A stretch of DNA of 7,034 nucleotides from Anaerolineaceae bacterium (lineage in GTDB: Bacteria > Chloroflexota > Anaerolineae > Anaerolineales > Anaerolineaceae), in contig DAIEPS010000092.1 in the NCBI GenBank assembly GCA_027348305.1, forward strand, positions 1-7,034, read 5' to 3'. Below the pieces are notes generated by a model. That model did no database searches. It saw only the letters and a list, made by a program, of their open reading frames with translations, and was not told the DNA's origin. The position numbers were made by a program, and so were the translations under genes. Below are positions 1 through 5,293 of the stretch, piece by piece. How positions within the stretch are numbered: the first letter of the stretch is position 1; every line of letters begins with the position of its first letter.

Positions 1-1
1 T

Positions 2-553
2 GCAGATAACCTGAATAAGGTGGCAAAAGCCAAAGGCGAGAAGGTCGAAGACCTGACCGTCGTCGTTTTGGACCGTCCGCGGCACGAAAAACTGATCAGT
101 GAAATTCGCCTGGCTGGGGCGCGCATCAAATTGATCCCCGATGGCGACATTGCCGGCGCCATCATGAGCGCCATGCCCGAAACGAACATTGATCTGCTGA
201 TGGGCATAGGCGGAACGCCGGAAGGCGTCATTGCGGCAGCCGCCATGCGCTGCCTGGGCGGCACGATCATGGGTAAACTGCATGTACACCGCCAAAATGA
301 GATTGACCAGGCTAATGAACTCGGCCTGGATCTTCACAAGCCCATTCTGATGGATGACCTGATTTCATCTGAAGACGTATTCTTTGCCGCCACCGGCATC
401 ACCACCGGCGACCTGCTGGATGGCGTTTCATATTTTCCAAACGGCGCAAAAACCGACAGCCTGGTCATGCGCGGATTAACTGGTACGACCAGGCGCATCA
501 CGGCAACGCACCGCTTGAACAAACTCTCTGAAATCAGCACGATCCCTTATTAA
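2..553 (+). CDS. glpX: Fructose-1,6-bisphosphatase class II (GlpX), C-terminal part, 5' end outside window
   Basis: This enzyme hydrolyses fructose-1,6-bisphosphate to fructose-6-phosphate and phosphate, the committed step of gluconeogenesis, in the cytoplasm with a divalent metal (Mn2+ in the E. coli enzyme). The frame is open from the left edge, beginning ADNLNKVAKAKG, which matches the ADNLRNVA segment in the middle of E. coli GlpX. The GTG at 20 is therefore internal and not a start. Within the 183 residues visible I see the family segments LDRPRH (23-28), IPDGDIAGA (45-53), GIGGTPEGV (68-76; E74 corresponds to a metal-ligand glutamate in E. coli GlpX) and a GITTGDLL motif near the C-terminus, ending in a TRRI segment. 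E. coli GlpX is 336 residues, so roughly 140-150 residues lie upstream of the window. The gene ends 7 nt before a hairpin shared with the convergent gene. The family assignment is secure. Confidence 0.95.
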   Translation, partial: ADNLNKVAKAKGEKVEDLTVVVLDRPRHEKLISEIRLAGARIKLIPDGDIAGAIMSAMPETNIDLLMGIGGTPEGVIAAAAMRCLGGTIMGKLHVHRQNEIDQANELGLDLHKPILMDDLISSEDVFFAATGITTGDLLDGVSYFPNGAKTDSLVMRGLTGTTRRITATHRLNKLSEISTIPY

Positions 554-555
554 CC

Positions 556-584
556 AAAAAGAGCACCGGTTCACACCGGTGCTC
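556..584 (-). terminator. Rho-independent terminator between convergent glpX and SIMPL genes
   Basis: A perfect 10-bp inverted repeat, GAGCACCGGT (561-570) and ACCGGTGCTC (575-584), encloses a TCAC loop. Read on the minus strand it is followed by TTTTTGG, so it is a good intrinsic terminator for the SIMPL gene, whose stop codon lies 18 nt upstream. On the plus strand only CCAATTTC follows, so termination of glpX here would be weaker, although the hairpin sits right behind its stop codon. Confidence 0.85.
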
Positions 585-602
585 CCAATTTCAACGAGTA
601 AA

Positions 603-1322
603 TTACTTGATCTCGTAGGTCATGCTGGCGCTGGCGCTGATGACCAATTGTCCGGCTGAGATGGGCACATTGGTCGCCGCGGACATGCTTCCGCCCTTGG
701 CATCATACATAGGGGTGGGAACATTGTTGGTGTAAGCACTCACGTATTGCAGATCACCCAACTTGACACCAGATGCTTTGGCAATGGATTCGGCTTCGGC
801 TTTGGCATTGGTAATGGCCAGATCACGAGCCTGAGCCATGGCAGTTGCCTTATCTTGCACATCAAAGGAAATACTGTTGATGGTGTTGGCGCCAGATTTC
901 ACGACTGCGTCTAAAAGGCTGCCGAGTTTGGTCAGATCACGCACGGTGATGTAAACAGTATTCTCAACCACGAAGTAGCTGCGTGAGACGGTTCCATCGG
1001 GGGCATAATCCTGCATGGGATAGACATTGAAACTGGTGGTTTGAATGTCTTTAGCTTCAACTCCCTGGTCTTTGAGGGCTTTAGCGACAGCATTTGCCTG
1101 GGTATTGTTCTTATTAAGCGCGTCAGAGACATTATCTGCGTTAGATTTCACACCCACATAGATATAAGCGACATCCGGCACAAGATAGACTTCACCGGTT
1201 CCTGAAGAACTCAAGGTGCGTACAACAGGTGGGTTGCCAACTGCTGCAGGAGTAGTGCTGCACGCAACCAGGGACCCGATGACGACTAAACTTGCAAGTA
1301 CAACAAAAAAGTTACGTTTCAT
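603..1322 (-). CDS. SIMPL domain (DUF541, YggE-like) lipoprotein
   Basis: The product is a 239-residue secreted lipoprotein. A lysine/arginine N-terminus (MKRN) and a hydrophobic stretch (5-19) lead to a lipobox LVAC with the lipidated cysteine at position 21, so it should be anchored on the outer face of the membrane. The mature part has the SIMPL/DUF541 pattern: an opening strand (SSSGTGEVYLVPDVAYI), a helix with N-rich spacing and ALKDQGVEAKDIQT, then TTSFNVYPM, a VYITVRDL strand, SGANTINSISFDV, and a long alanine-rich helix (AMAQARDLAITNAKAEAESIA) followed by the GVKLGDL segment. Members such as E. coli YggE have been linked to stress tolerance, but the biochemical role of the domain is not settled. 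An AAAGGAG Shine-Dalgarno site at 1330-1336 lies 7 nt before the ATG. It is transcribed alone, from an ECF-like promoter at 1357-1382, behind the terminator of the envelope-stress operon. Length is normal for the family. Confidence 0.9.
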   Translation of the reverse strand: MKRNFFVVLASLVVIGSLVACSTTPAAVGNPPVVRTLSSSGTGEVYLVPDVAYIYVGVKSNADNVSDALNKNNTQANAVAKALKDQGVEAKDIQTTSFNVYPMQDYAPDGTVSRSYFVVENTVYITVRDLTKLGSLLDAVVKSGANTINSISFDVQDKATAMAQARDLAITNAKAEAESIAKASGVKLGDLQYVSAYTNNVPTPMYDAKGGSMSAATNVPISAGQLVISASASMTYEIK

Positions 1323-1356
1323 TTTAATTCTCCTTTTTATTTAACTCTACAGGTTA

Positions 1357-1382
1357 GACGTTTGAATTGCATAAAAGTTCCC
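1357..1382 (-). promoter_or_regulatory. Candidate ECF-sigma promoter of the SIMPL gene
   Basis: Read on the minus strand: GGGAAC (1382-1377), a 16-nt spacer, then CGTC (1360-1357) followed by TAA. This is the GGAAC-N16-CGTC arrangement known for ECF (group IV) sigma factors of the SigW/SigX/RpoE type. A start site about 7 nt downstream (near 1350) would give a leader of about 28 nt ending in the AAAGGAG site. I see no convincing sigma-70 -35/-10 pair with equally good placement, though the DNA is AT-rich and a weak one (TTTACA near 1415) cannot be excluded. Confidence 0.45.
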
Positions 1383-1433
1383 GAATAATAAATAATTTTT
1401 TGTTTGTAAAAATCATTCCCTCAATTACATACT

Positions 1434-1463
1434 GGTAGGGGTTCGTTGCAACGAACCCCTACC
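1434..1463. repeat. Perfect 30-bp palindrome, possible dispersed REP/MITE-like element
   Basis: GGTAGGGGTTCGTTG (1434-1448) is followed directly by its exact reverse complement (1449-1463), with no loop. The GTAGGGG...CCCCTAC ends resemble short palindromic repeats that I recall as dispersed in several environmental bacterial genomes. It has no T-tract on either side, so it does not look like a terminator, and it lies between the operon terminator and the SIMPL promoter. Whether it is repeated elsewhere in this genome cannot be seen here. Confidence 0.6.
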
Positions 1464-1479
1464 CGCAATAATTAATAAC

Positions 1480-1508
1480 AAAAAAGGGACACGGCGCACC
1501 GTGTCCCT
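1480..1508 (-). terminator. Rho-independent terminator of the five-gene envelope operon
   Basis: A 10-bp perfect stem, AGGGACACGG (1485-1494) and CCGTGTCCCT (1499-1508), has a CGCA loop. On the minus strand it is followed by a T run (complement of the six As at 1480-1485; the innermost A also pairs). It begins 21 nt after the stop codon at 1530 and should separate the operon from the downstream SIMPL gene. Confidence 0.9.
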
Positions 1509-1529
1509 GCAAGATACGATCAAATTTGA

Positions 1530-2597
1530 TTATTCTATTTCTTCGATCACAATGCTGCCAATGGCAAGGTCAACCTGGATGGTAATCTTGTCAGCCCCCG
1601 CTTTGGCTTCAGGTGAGCGAATGGTATCATGATCGCGCACATAGCCTTCTGGAATGCTGGACCCCACAATCGCTTTGTCGGTCTTGATGACTACTTCAGC
1701 GCCTGCAGGCACGCGGATGACCAACTCGCCGATTGCGCCGCTTACCGTGGCTTCAATATCCATGCCGGAGGGCAGGGTCAGGATGGTTTGTCCGACACCC
1801 ATTTCAGTGGCAATATCATTCACCTTTGTGCCTGTCAGATCAACTCGCATCTGGCCGACGCCCATTTCAGTGCTTAACTGCATGGGAATATCCGAGTTGA
1901 GATCAAAGATCCAGGGGCTCATGTTCGTGTTGACCGGAATGATCACCACGCCATTGCCTTCGAGGGTGAGAGAGCTTTTTCCGTTGACCGGCGCAGAATA
2001 ATGCGGTTCCAATGACATTTCTTTGGGCAAGCCGGCCGAGCCGCTGACCAACATATCTTTGTCTGCCCCGCCTGAAAGCTTCATCTCGCCCACTGCCATG
2101 GCAAAGCGGATATCCGATGAAGTGGCTTTGTCAAGTTTTTGTTCGAAATCCACCGATTTCATCCCAACACTGAACATGGGAGAAAGGGTTGCCAGCCAGA
2201 TAATGCCGCCGACCAGCATCAGTCCGATCACAACTCTGAATAAATTGCTCCAGATAGAACCACGGTGACCGAAGATCACATCCAAACCGATGGCCACCAA
2301 CAAGATCGGCCAGAGTCTCAGGAACAGAGCGAATCCGCTGTAGCTGAGATAATGCAGGTTTCCAAGCAGCATGACTGTGCCAAGGCCCAGCAGCACCAGG
2401 GGACCCACCCAGCCATCACGTTTGTAAAGACCATCCAGACCAGCGATGATCAAGATCGCGGGCCAATATTGAAGCAGGTTTTCCCAGAGCGTGCCTGATA
2501 CTGTTCCGATATTGATCAAGAAGATGAACACACCCAGGGCAACCAAAAGCAACGGAAAGAATAAACTTCCGGGTTTCTTATCCTTGTTCTCGTCCAT
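1530..2597 (-). CDS. LiaI/LiaF-like membrane protein with C-terminal toastrack domain
   Basis: The 355-residue product has a hydrophobic N-terminal half and a soluble C-terminal half. Four to five membrane segments (about 12-30, 44-57, 63-80, 88-108, 117-137) contain two copies of the DUF5668 (LiaI-LiaF transmembrane) signature: QYWPAILIIAGLDGLYKR (43-60) and RLWPILLVAIGLDVIFGHR (94-112). Residues from about 150 form a toastrack/LiaF-C-like beta domain with recurring rungs: FAMAVGEMKL (165-174), STEMGVGQMRVDL (242-254), ATEMGVGQTILTL (263-275), SGAIGELVIRV (286-296) and LAIGSIVIEE (344-353). LiaF proteins inhibit cell-envelope stress signalling in Firmicutes; a similar sensing or signalling role here is inference from the domain and from PspC next door. 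It is the last gene of the operon, starting 2 nt after the PspC gene stop, with an AAGGA Shine-Dalgarno site inside or just behind that gene. The terminator at 1480-1508 follows. Exact partner unknown. Confidence 0.85.
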   Translation of the reverse strand: MDENKDKKPGSLFFPLLLVALGVFIFLINIGTVSGTLWENLLQYWPAILIIAGLDGLYKRDGWVGPLVLLGLGTVMLLGNLHYLSYSGFALFLRLWPILLVAIGLDVIFGHRGSIWSNLFRVVIGLMLVGGIIWLATLSPMFSVGMKSVDFEQKLDKATSSDIRFAMAVGEMKLSGGADKDMLVSGSAGLPKEMSLEPHYSAPVNGKSSLTLEGNGVVIIPVNTNMSPWIFDLNSDIPMQLSTEMGVGQMRVDLTGTKVNDIATEMGVGQTILTLPSGMDIEATVSGAIGELVIRVPAGAEVVIKTDKAIVGSSIPEGYVRDHDTIRSPEAKAGADKITIQVDLAIGSIVIEEIE

Positions 2598-2599
2598 TT

Positions 2600-3058
2600 T
2601 TAATCCTTTTTGGTCGCTCTAATCAACAAAGCGATGCCTGCCAGCAAGATCAACCCAGCCCAGAGGATGCCGCTGTCGAGCCAGCTCAGCCAGGAGATAT
2701 TCAATTGCTTGAGCAAGAAGAATCCGCCGGCCAAGACAAGCGCAATGCCGATATAGCGGGCAGTGTTCTGGTTGGGTTGTTTGACTGCACTGATAAAATC
2801 ATCGCGCACCATTTCAGCCCGTTCCTTGATATCTTCCCCGTCAAAACGTTCGGGGTGAGTATCGGTGTAGACATGATCCTCAAGCGGGATCACGATCCAC
2901 ATGATCAGATAGATCACGGGGCCAAAACCGCCGAGCAAGGTAAGCACCACAAAAAAGAGCCGGGTAATGGTGAGGTCAATATTGAGATACTTTGCCAAGC
3001 CGCCGCAAACACCGCCCAACATGCGATCTGTTTGACTGCGATACAGTTTATTTGTCAT
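2600..3058 (-). CDS. PspC-domain membrane protein
   Basis: The 152-residue product opens with a textbook PspC domain (residues 3-60): KLYRSQTDRMLGGVCGGLAKYL, then the IDLTITRLFFVVLTLL helix and a second stretch ending in IMWIVIPLE. PspC proteins sit in the inner membrane and, in the phage-shock system, sense envelope damage and contact PspA or PspB. A charged linker (61-98) leads to a C-terminal pair of helices (about 100-116 and 128-146) resembling the LiaI/DUF5668 membrane unit seen in its neighbours, so this is a PspC-LiaI type fusion and longer than a minimal PspC. A GAGG ribosome site overlaps the stop codon of the preceding gene, consistent with coupled translation. No PspA is encoded within the window, so the partner must be elsewhere or be one of the toastrack proteins. 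Domain assignment is firm; role is by family analogy. Confidence 0.92.
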   Translation of the reverse strand: MTNKLYRSQTDRMLGGVCGGLAKYLNIDLTITRLFFVVLTLLGGFGPVIYLIMWIVIPLEDHVYTDTHPERFDGEDIKERAEMVRDDFISAVKQPNQNTARYIGIALVLAGGFFLLKQLNISWLSWLDSGILWAGLILLAGIALLIRATKKD

Positions 3059-3067
3059 GGCAAACCT

Positions 3068-3712
3068 CTAATCTTTCTTCATGAAAGAACGAACCACCAG
3101 GTAAACACCAACAGCCACAAATGCGATCGCCCAAATCCAACCAAAGACAGAATTCACAAGGGCGCCGGAACCGATCAGGATCAAAGTTCCAAGGACGAAG
3201 CAGACTGCGGCCGGAATCCAGGGCCATTTTTCATGCCTAAGGTCTGTCAGCAGCCCAAGAGCAGCGAAAGTCGCACCGATGCCGAGGAAGAAGATACCGC
3301 CTTGCAGCATGCCGTGTCCATTTTGGATTCCAGCCACCAAAGCAATGGTACCCACTGCTCCGGCAGGGATGACTGCCCACCAATTGGAGGGTTTGAGCAG
3401 ATAGACGCCTACAAATCCAAGAGCAATTGCACCCAGGAACAAGCTGCCGCCAAATTTATCGGTGAAATGTGGAGCCAGGTCGCCAAGGGCGATCAAAGCA
3501 GCCAGACCCACCAGCGTGCTGCCGGGGATCAAAGCCCACCAATGTTCTTTGTTTTGCAAAACCACGTAAAGGAAAACCATGCCGCCGGCCAGGAAGAACA
3601 TGGACACAAATAATCCGCCGATGGGAAGGTGGAAGATCTGCTGTACCAGGAAAACCAAGCCAGCCAAAACCAACAAACTGCCAAACAACGCCTGCTTTGA
3701 TAAATTTTTCAT
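3068..3712 (-). CDS. Polytopic membrane protein with an internal triplication, toastrack operon
   Basis: The product (214 residues from ATG 3712) is almost entirely hydrophobic, with seven or so predicted membrane segments and no extramembrane domain. A WWAxIP unit recurs: HWWALIPGSTLVGLAAL (57-73), NWWAVIPAGAVGTIALV (110-126) and KWPWIPAAVCFVLGTLI (162-178), about 52 residues apart, so the protein seems built from three copies of a roughly 50-residue two-helix unit. A TTG at 3727 extends the frame by five codons, but the TTGGAG sequence (3722-3727) is better read as a Shine-Dalgarno site 9 nt before ATG 3712, so I chose the latter. It lies third in the operon, its SD directly behind the stop of the previous gene. 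I do not recognise a named family beyond DUF5668/LiaI-like membrane units, and the function is unknown; the context suggests an envelope-stress membrane component. Confidence 0.85.
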   Translation of the reverse strand: MKNLSKQALFGSLLVLAGLVFLVQQIFHLPIGGLFVSMFFLAGGMVFLYVVLQNKEHWWALIPGSTLVGLAALIALGDLAPHFTDKFGGSLFLGAIALGFVGVYLLKPSNWWAVIPAGAVGTIALVAGIQNGHGMLQGGIFFLGIGATFAALGLLTDLRHEKWPWIPAAVCFVLGTLILIGSGALVNSVFGWIWAIAFVAVGVYLVVRSFMKKD

Positions 3713-3721
3713 CTCTAAATA

Positions 3722-3727
3722 CTCCAA
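3722..3727 (-). promoter_or_regulatory. Ribosome binding site that decides the start of the triplicated membrane protein
   Basis: TTGGAG on the minus strand lies 9 nt before ATG 3712. Its first three bases are the alternative TTG start codon, so choosing TTG would leave the gene without any ribosome site. Confidence 0.7.
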
Positions 3728-4525
3728 TTAATTGATGTCGACGGAACCCACTCCGCCTTCGTATGATATTTCCACTTTGTTGAGCGCCGTATTGTAATCA
3801 GCGGATTGATAGGTGTGTCCATTCTGAGGAAAGCGGTTGGTATCCACTTTGATACCGGAGAGTCCGCTTGATTCGCGGATGGAAGCTGCCACACCCTGGG
3901 GGATATGCAGTTTCACATCAGCCGCACCAGATTTGATCACCACACGGGTAAACTCGACGTTCTGGGGCAGCTTGACATCTGTTGAACTGGCACCAGTCTC
4001 GATGTTTAGGGAGGTCACCTTGAGGTCGGTCAGGTCAAGCCTGGCTTCACAAGCACCTGAATGGACGAGCAATTGCAGCGGGATCTCGTTGGTCAGGTAG
4101 ACATTCCAATTGAAGCCTTGCTGCCCGGCTGCCCAAACGCCGGGGAAAATAAAGTCAGCTGGTGTGTTGATCTTCAAGAAAGCCTTGCCGTTGGCACGAT
4201 GCAGTTCTTCGGTGATGCCGCCGGTGAAAGAACCACTCAATAGTTCCTGCGGTTTTGCCCCGGCACCGATCACCAGACGCCCAGCGCCGTAATTCAAGTG
4301 GATCTCGGCTTCGGTGTCGTTCACCATTGGGATGGATCGTTCAACTGATTCAAGCGTGCCTTTTGACAAATAGGGTCCGAGCAAGAACCAGACGCCCAGG
4401 AGTACCAGAATAAGTGGCCAGAAATAGCGCCAGACACGGTGGTCTACTACACCAAGGTTAATTCCCAACAATACAACGCCCAACAAGACAATCGCCGTGC
4501 CAAAGAATAATGCCGATCGTTTCAT
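3728..4525 (-). CDS. Toastrack (LiaF-C-like) protein with two N-terminal membrane helices
   Basis: The 265-residue product begins with two membrane helices (about 5-26 and 31-52), the second carrying the DUF5668 signature YFWPLILVLLGVWFLLGP (34-51). From about residue 65 it is a beta-rich toastrack domain with stacked rungs: LNYGAGRLVIGAG (77-89), VHSGACEARLDLTDL (154-168), IETGASSTDVKLP (175-187), IKSGAADVKLHIP (197-209) and a closing GGVGSVDIN (257-265). This is the same fold class as the C-terminal half of the last gene of the operon, so the operon holds two toastrack paralogues of different size. Topology suggests an N-terminal membrane anchor; which side the toastrack faces is not shown. 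A TTG at 4546 would add seven codons, but ATG 4525 has GAGGAG 5 nt upstream, so I chose it. The gene starts 21 nt after its upstream neighbour's stop. Confidence 0.86.
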   Translation of the reverse strand: MKRSALFFGTAIVLLGVVLLGINLGVVDHRVWRYFWPLILVLLGVWFLLGPYLSKGTLESVERSIPMVNDTEAEIHLNYGAGRLVIGAGAKPQELLSGSFTGGITEELHRANGKAFLKINTPADFIFPGVWAAGQQGFNWNVYLTNEIPLQLLVHSGACEARLDLTDLKVTSLNIETGASSTDVKLPQNVEFTRVVIKSGAADVKLHIPQGVAASIRESSGLSGIKVDTNRFPQNGHTYQSADYNTALNKVEISYEGGVGSVDIN

Positions 4526-4530
4526 TTTTT

Positions 4531-4536
4531 CTCCTC
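4531..4536 (-). promoter_or_regulatory. Strong ribosome binding site that decides the start of the two-helix toastrack gene
   Basis: GAGGAG on the minus strand lies 5 nt before ATG 4525, and the in-frame TTG at 4546 has no comparable site. This sets the start seven codons inside the longest open frame. Confidence 0.8.
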
Positions 4537-4546
4537 GAACTTGCAA

Positions 4547-5065
4547 TTACGACTTATGCGAACGGGTCAGGGTGCGCAATCCGATCAAAATGCCGGCTGC
4601 GATCAATAATAGAGGCCAATAAACACCTAAAGATTTGAAGGCGCCAAAGAAAGCACCAAAGATGATGAACATCACCAGGCTGGTACCGATGGTATCCAAC
4701 GCGGACCCGAGTGAATACCGGTCGCGGGCGCCTAATAAATGAGCCAGGAGCATGCCAATGCCAGAAAAGCCGGGGATCAATGCCCACATATAAGCCCAAC
4801 TGCCCCAGTTACCGGTCAGGTTTTGATAATAAAGGATTCCGCCGATGCCGCCCACGATCACGGCAGGCACAGCCATATCAGGCGCGCCGACGATCAAGCC
4901 GAGCACCAACAACGCGGCAGCCACTGCCAGAATAATGACCGGCCAGGAATAGCTGATATTCAGCCACTGGTTGAATTGGGGAACCATGTTGGCCAGAATA
5001 AAATAGACACCCACCAGAACGAGGATGACGCCTACGGCCAAACTGGAACGCTGTGAACGATTCAT
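4547..5065 (-). CDS. Small polytopic membrane protein, first gene of toastrack/PspC operon
   Basis: The 172-residue product is nearly all membrane: helices at about 9-28, 42-60, 64-80, 92-111, 123-143 and 147-164, with a short basic N-terminus (MNRSQRSS) and a basic tail (RTLTRSHKS). Two YxWP units, YSWPVIILAVAAALLVLG (39-56) and VYWPLLLIAAGILIGLR (148-164), are the DUF5668/LiaI-like signature found in the operon's other members, and WALIPG (94-99) recalls the repeated WWAxIP motif of the third gene. No soluble domain is present. The ATG at 5065 has GGAGGT (5070-5075) 4 nt upstream. It is the promoter-proximal gene, behind the ECF-like element at 5105-5130. Function unknown; by context an envelope-stress or sensing membrane component. 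Confidence 0.85.
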   Translation of the reverse strand: MNRSQRSSLAVGVILVLVGVYFILANMVPQFNQWLNISYSWPVIILAVAAALLVLGLIVGAPDMAVPAVIVGGIGGILYYQNLTGNWGSWAYMWALIPGFSGIGMLLAHLLGARDRYSLGSALDTIGTSLVMFIIFGAFFGAFKSLGVYWPLLLIAAGILIGLRTLTRSHKS

Positions 5066-5104
5066 AATTACCTCCGATAAAAGATCAAGTTTATTTAGAC
5101 AATA

Positions 5105-5130
5105 TACGGATGGTAATTATTAAAGTTGCA
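5105..5130 (-). promoter_or_regulatory. Candidate ECF-sigma promoter of the five-gene envelope operon
   Basis: On the minus strand TGCAAC (5130-5125) is followed by a 16-nt spacer and CGTA (5108-5105). This differs by one base from the B. subtilis SigW consensus TGAAAC-N16-CGTA and shares AAC-TTT and CGT-N-TA with the element in front of the SIMPL gene. A start near 5098 would leave a leader of about 33 nt containing GGAGGT. An alternative weak sigma-70 reading uses the overlapping TATATT with a poor -35. Confidence 0.42.
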
Positions 5131-5149
5131 TTAACAAATAATATCGCTA

Positions 5150-5177
5150 TTGACTTTTGAAATTAATCGAATACAAT
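5150..5177 (+). promoter_or_regulatory. Sigma-70-like promoter of the cysK-cysE operon
   Basis: TTGACT (5150-5155) and TACAAT (5172-5177) are separated by 16 nt; each differs by one base from the consensus hexamers TTGACA and TATAAT. Transcription would begin near 5184, producing a leader of about 200 nt that carries the cysteine leader ORF and the attenuator. It stands back-to-back with the candidate promoter of the divergent envelope operon. Confidence 0.7.
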
Positions 5178-5211
5178 AAGACAAATTAAGTCTGAAATAT
5201 TGGAGTAACAA

Positions 5212-5253
5212 ATGAAACTAAATTGCTTGTGTAAAAGGCGGGGAACGATCTAA
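5212..5253 (+). CDS. Putative cysteine leader peptide (13 aa) of cysK-cysE
   Basis: The ORF encodes MKLNCLCKRRGTI and stops with TAA at 5251-5253. It has its own TGGAG Shine-Dalgarno site (5201-5205), 6 nt before the ATG, and lies about 28 nt behind the expected transcription start. Two of its 13 codons are cysteine (TGC 5224-5226, TGT 5230-5232), a rare amino acid, in front of cysteine biosynthesis genes. A ribosome stalled on either codon would cover about 5237-5241; one at the stop codon would cover about 5256-5263. Those are exactly the strands of the competing stems that follow. Cysteine-rich uORFs ahead of cysteine genes are known in mycobacteria; this one is a similar idea with an intrinsic terminator. 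Expression of the peptide is not shown. Confidence 0.65.
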   Translation: MKLNCLCKRRGTI

Positions 5254-5293
5254 CACCGCCAGAGCTAAATCTCACGGTCAACTTATCTGGCGG
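5237..5293 (+). promoter_or_regulatory. Competing RNA stems (pause and antiterminator) of the cys leader
   Basis: Region 1, GGCGG (5237-5241, inside the leader ORF), can pair with the CCGCC (5256-5260) that begins region 2. Region 2, CCGCCAGA (5256-5263), can instead form a perfect 8-bp stem with region 3, TCTGGCGG (5286-5293), with a 22-nt loop. The 2:3 stem shares bases 5290-5293 with the inner stem of the downstream terminator and encloses its outer 5' strand, so the two should exclude each other. Stem choice would depend on where the ribosome stands on the leader ORF. Pairing is by eye; no folding energies were computed. Confidence 0.55.

Noticed and set aside
20..22. GTG as the start of the GlpX gene
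   Set aside because: The frame is open to the left edge and the residues before it (ADNLNK) match the interior of GlpX, so the gene is truncated by the window and is not a short version.
1434..1463. Palindrome as a second terminator of the envelope operon
   Set aside because: There is no T-tract on either strand, and a better terminator with a T run lies immediately upstream at 1480-1508.
2705..3613. A 302-codon plus-strand open frame opposite the PspC and triplicated membrane genes
   Set aside because: Its product is rich in His, Gln, Asp and Lys with no domain, as expected for the complement of hydrophobic genes. The opposite strand has a clear PspC domain and a regular operon with ribosome sites.
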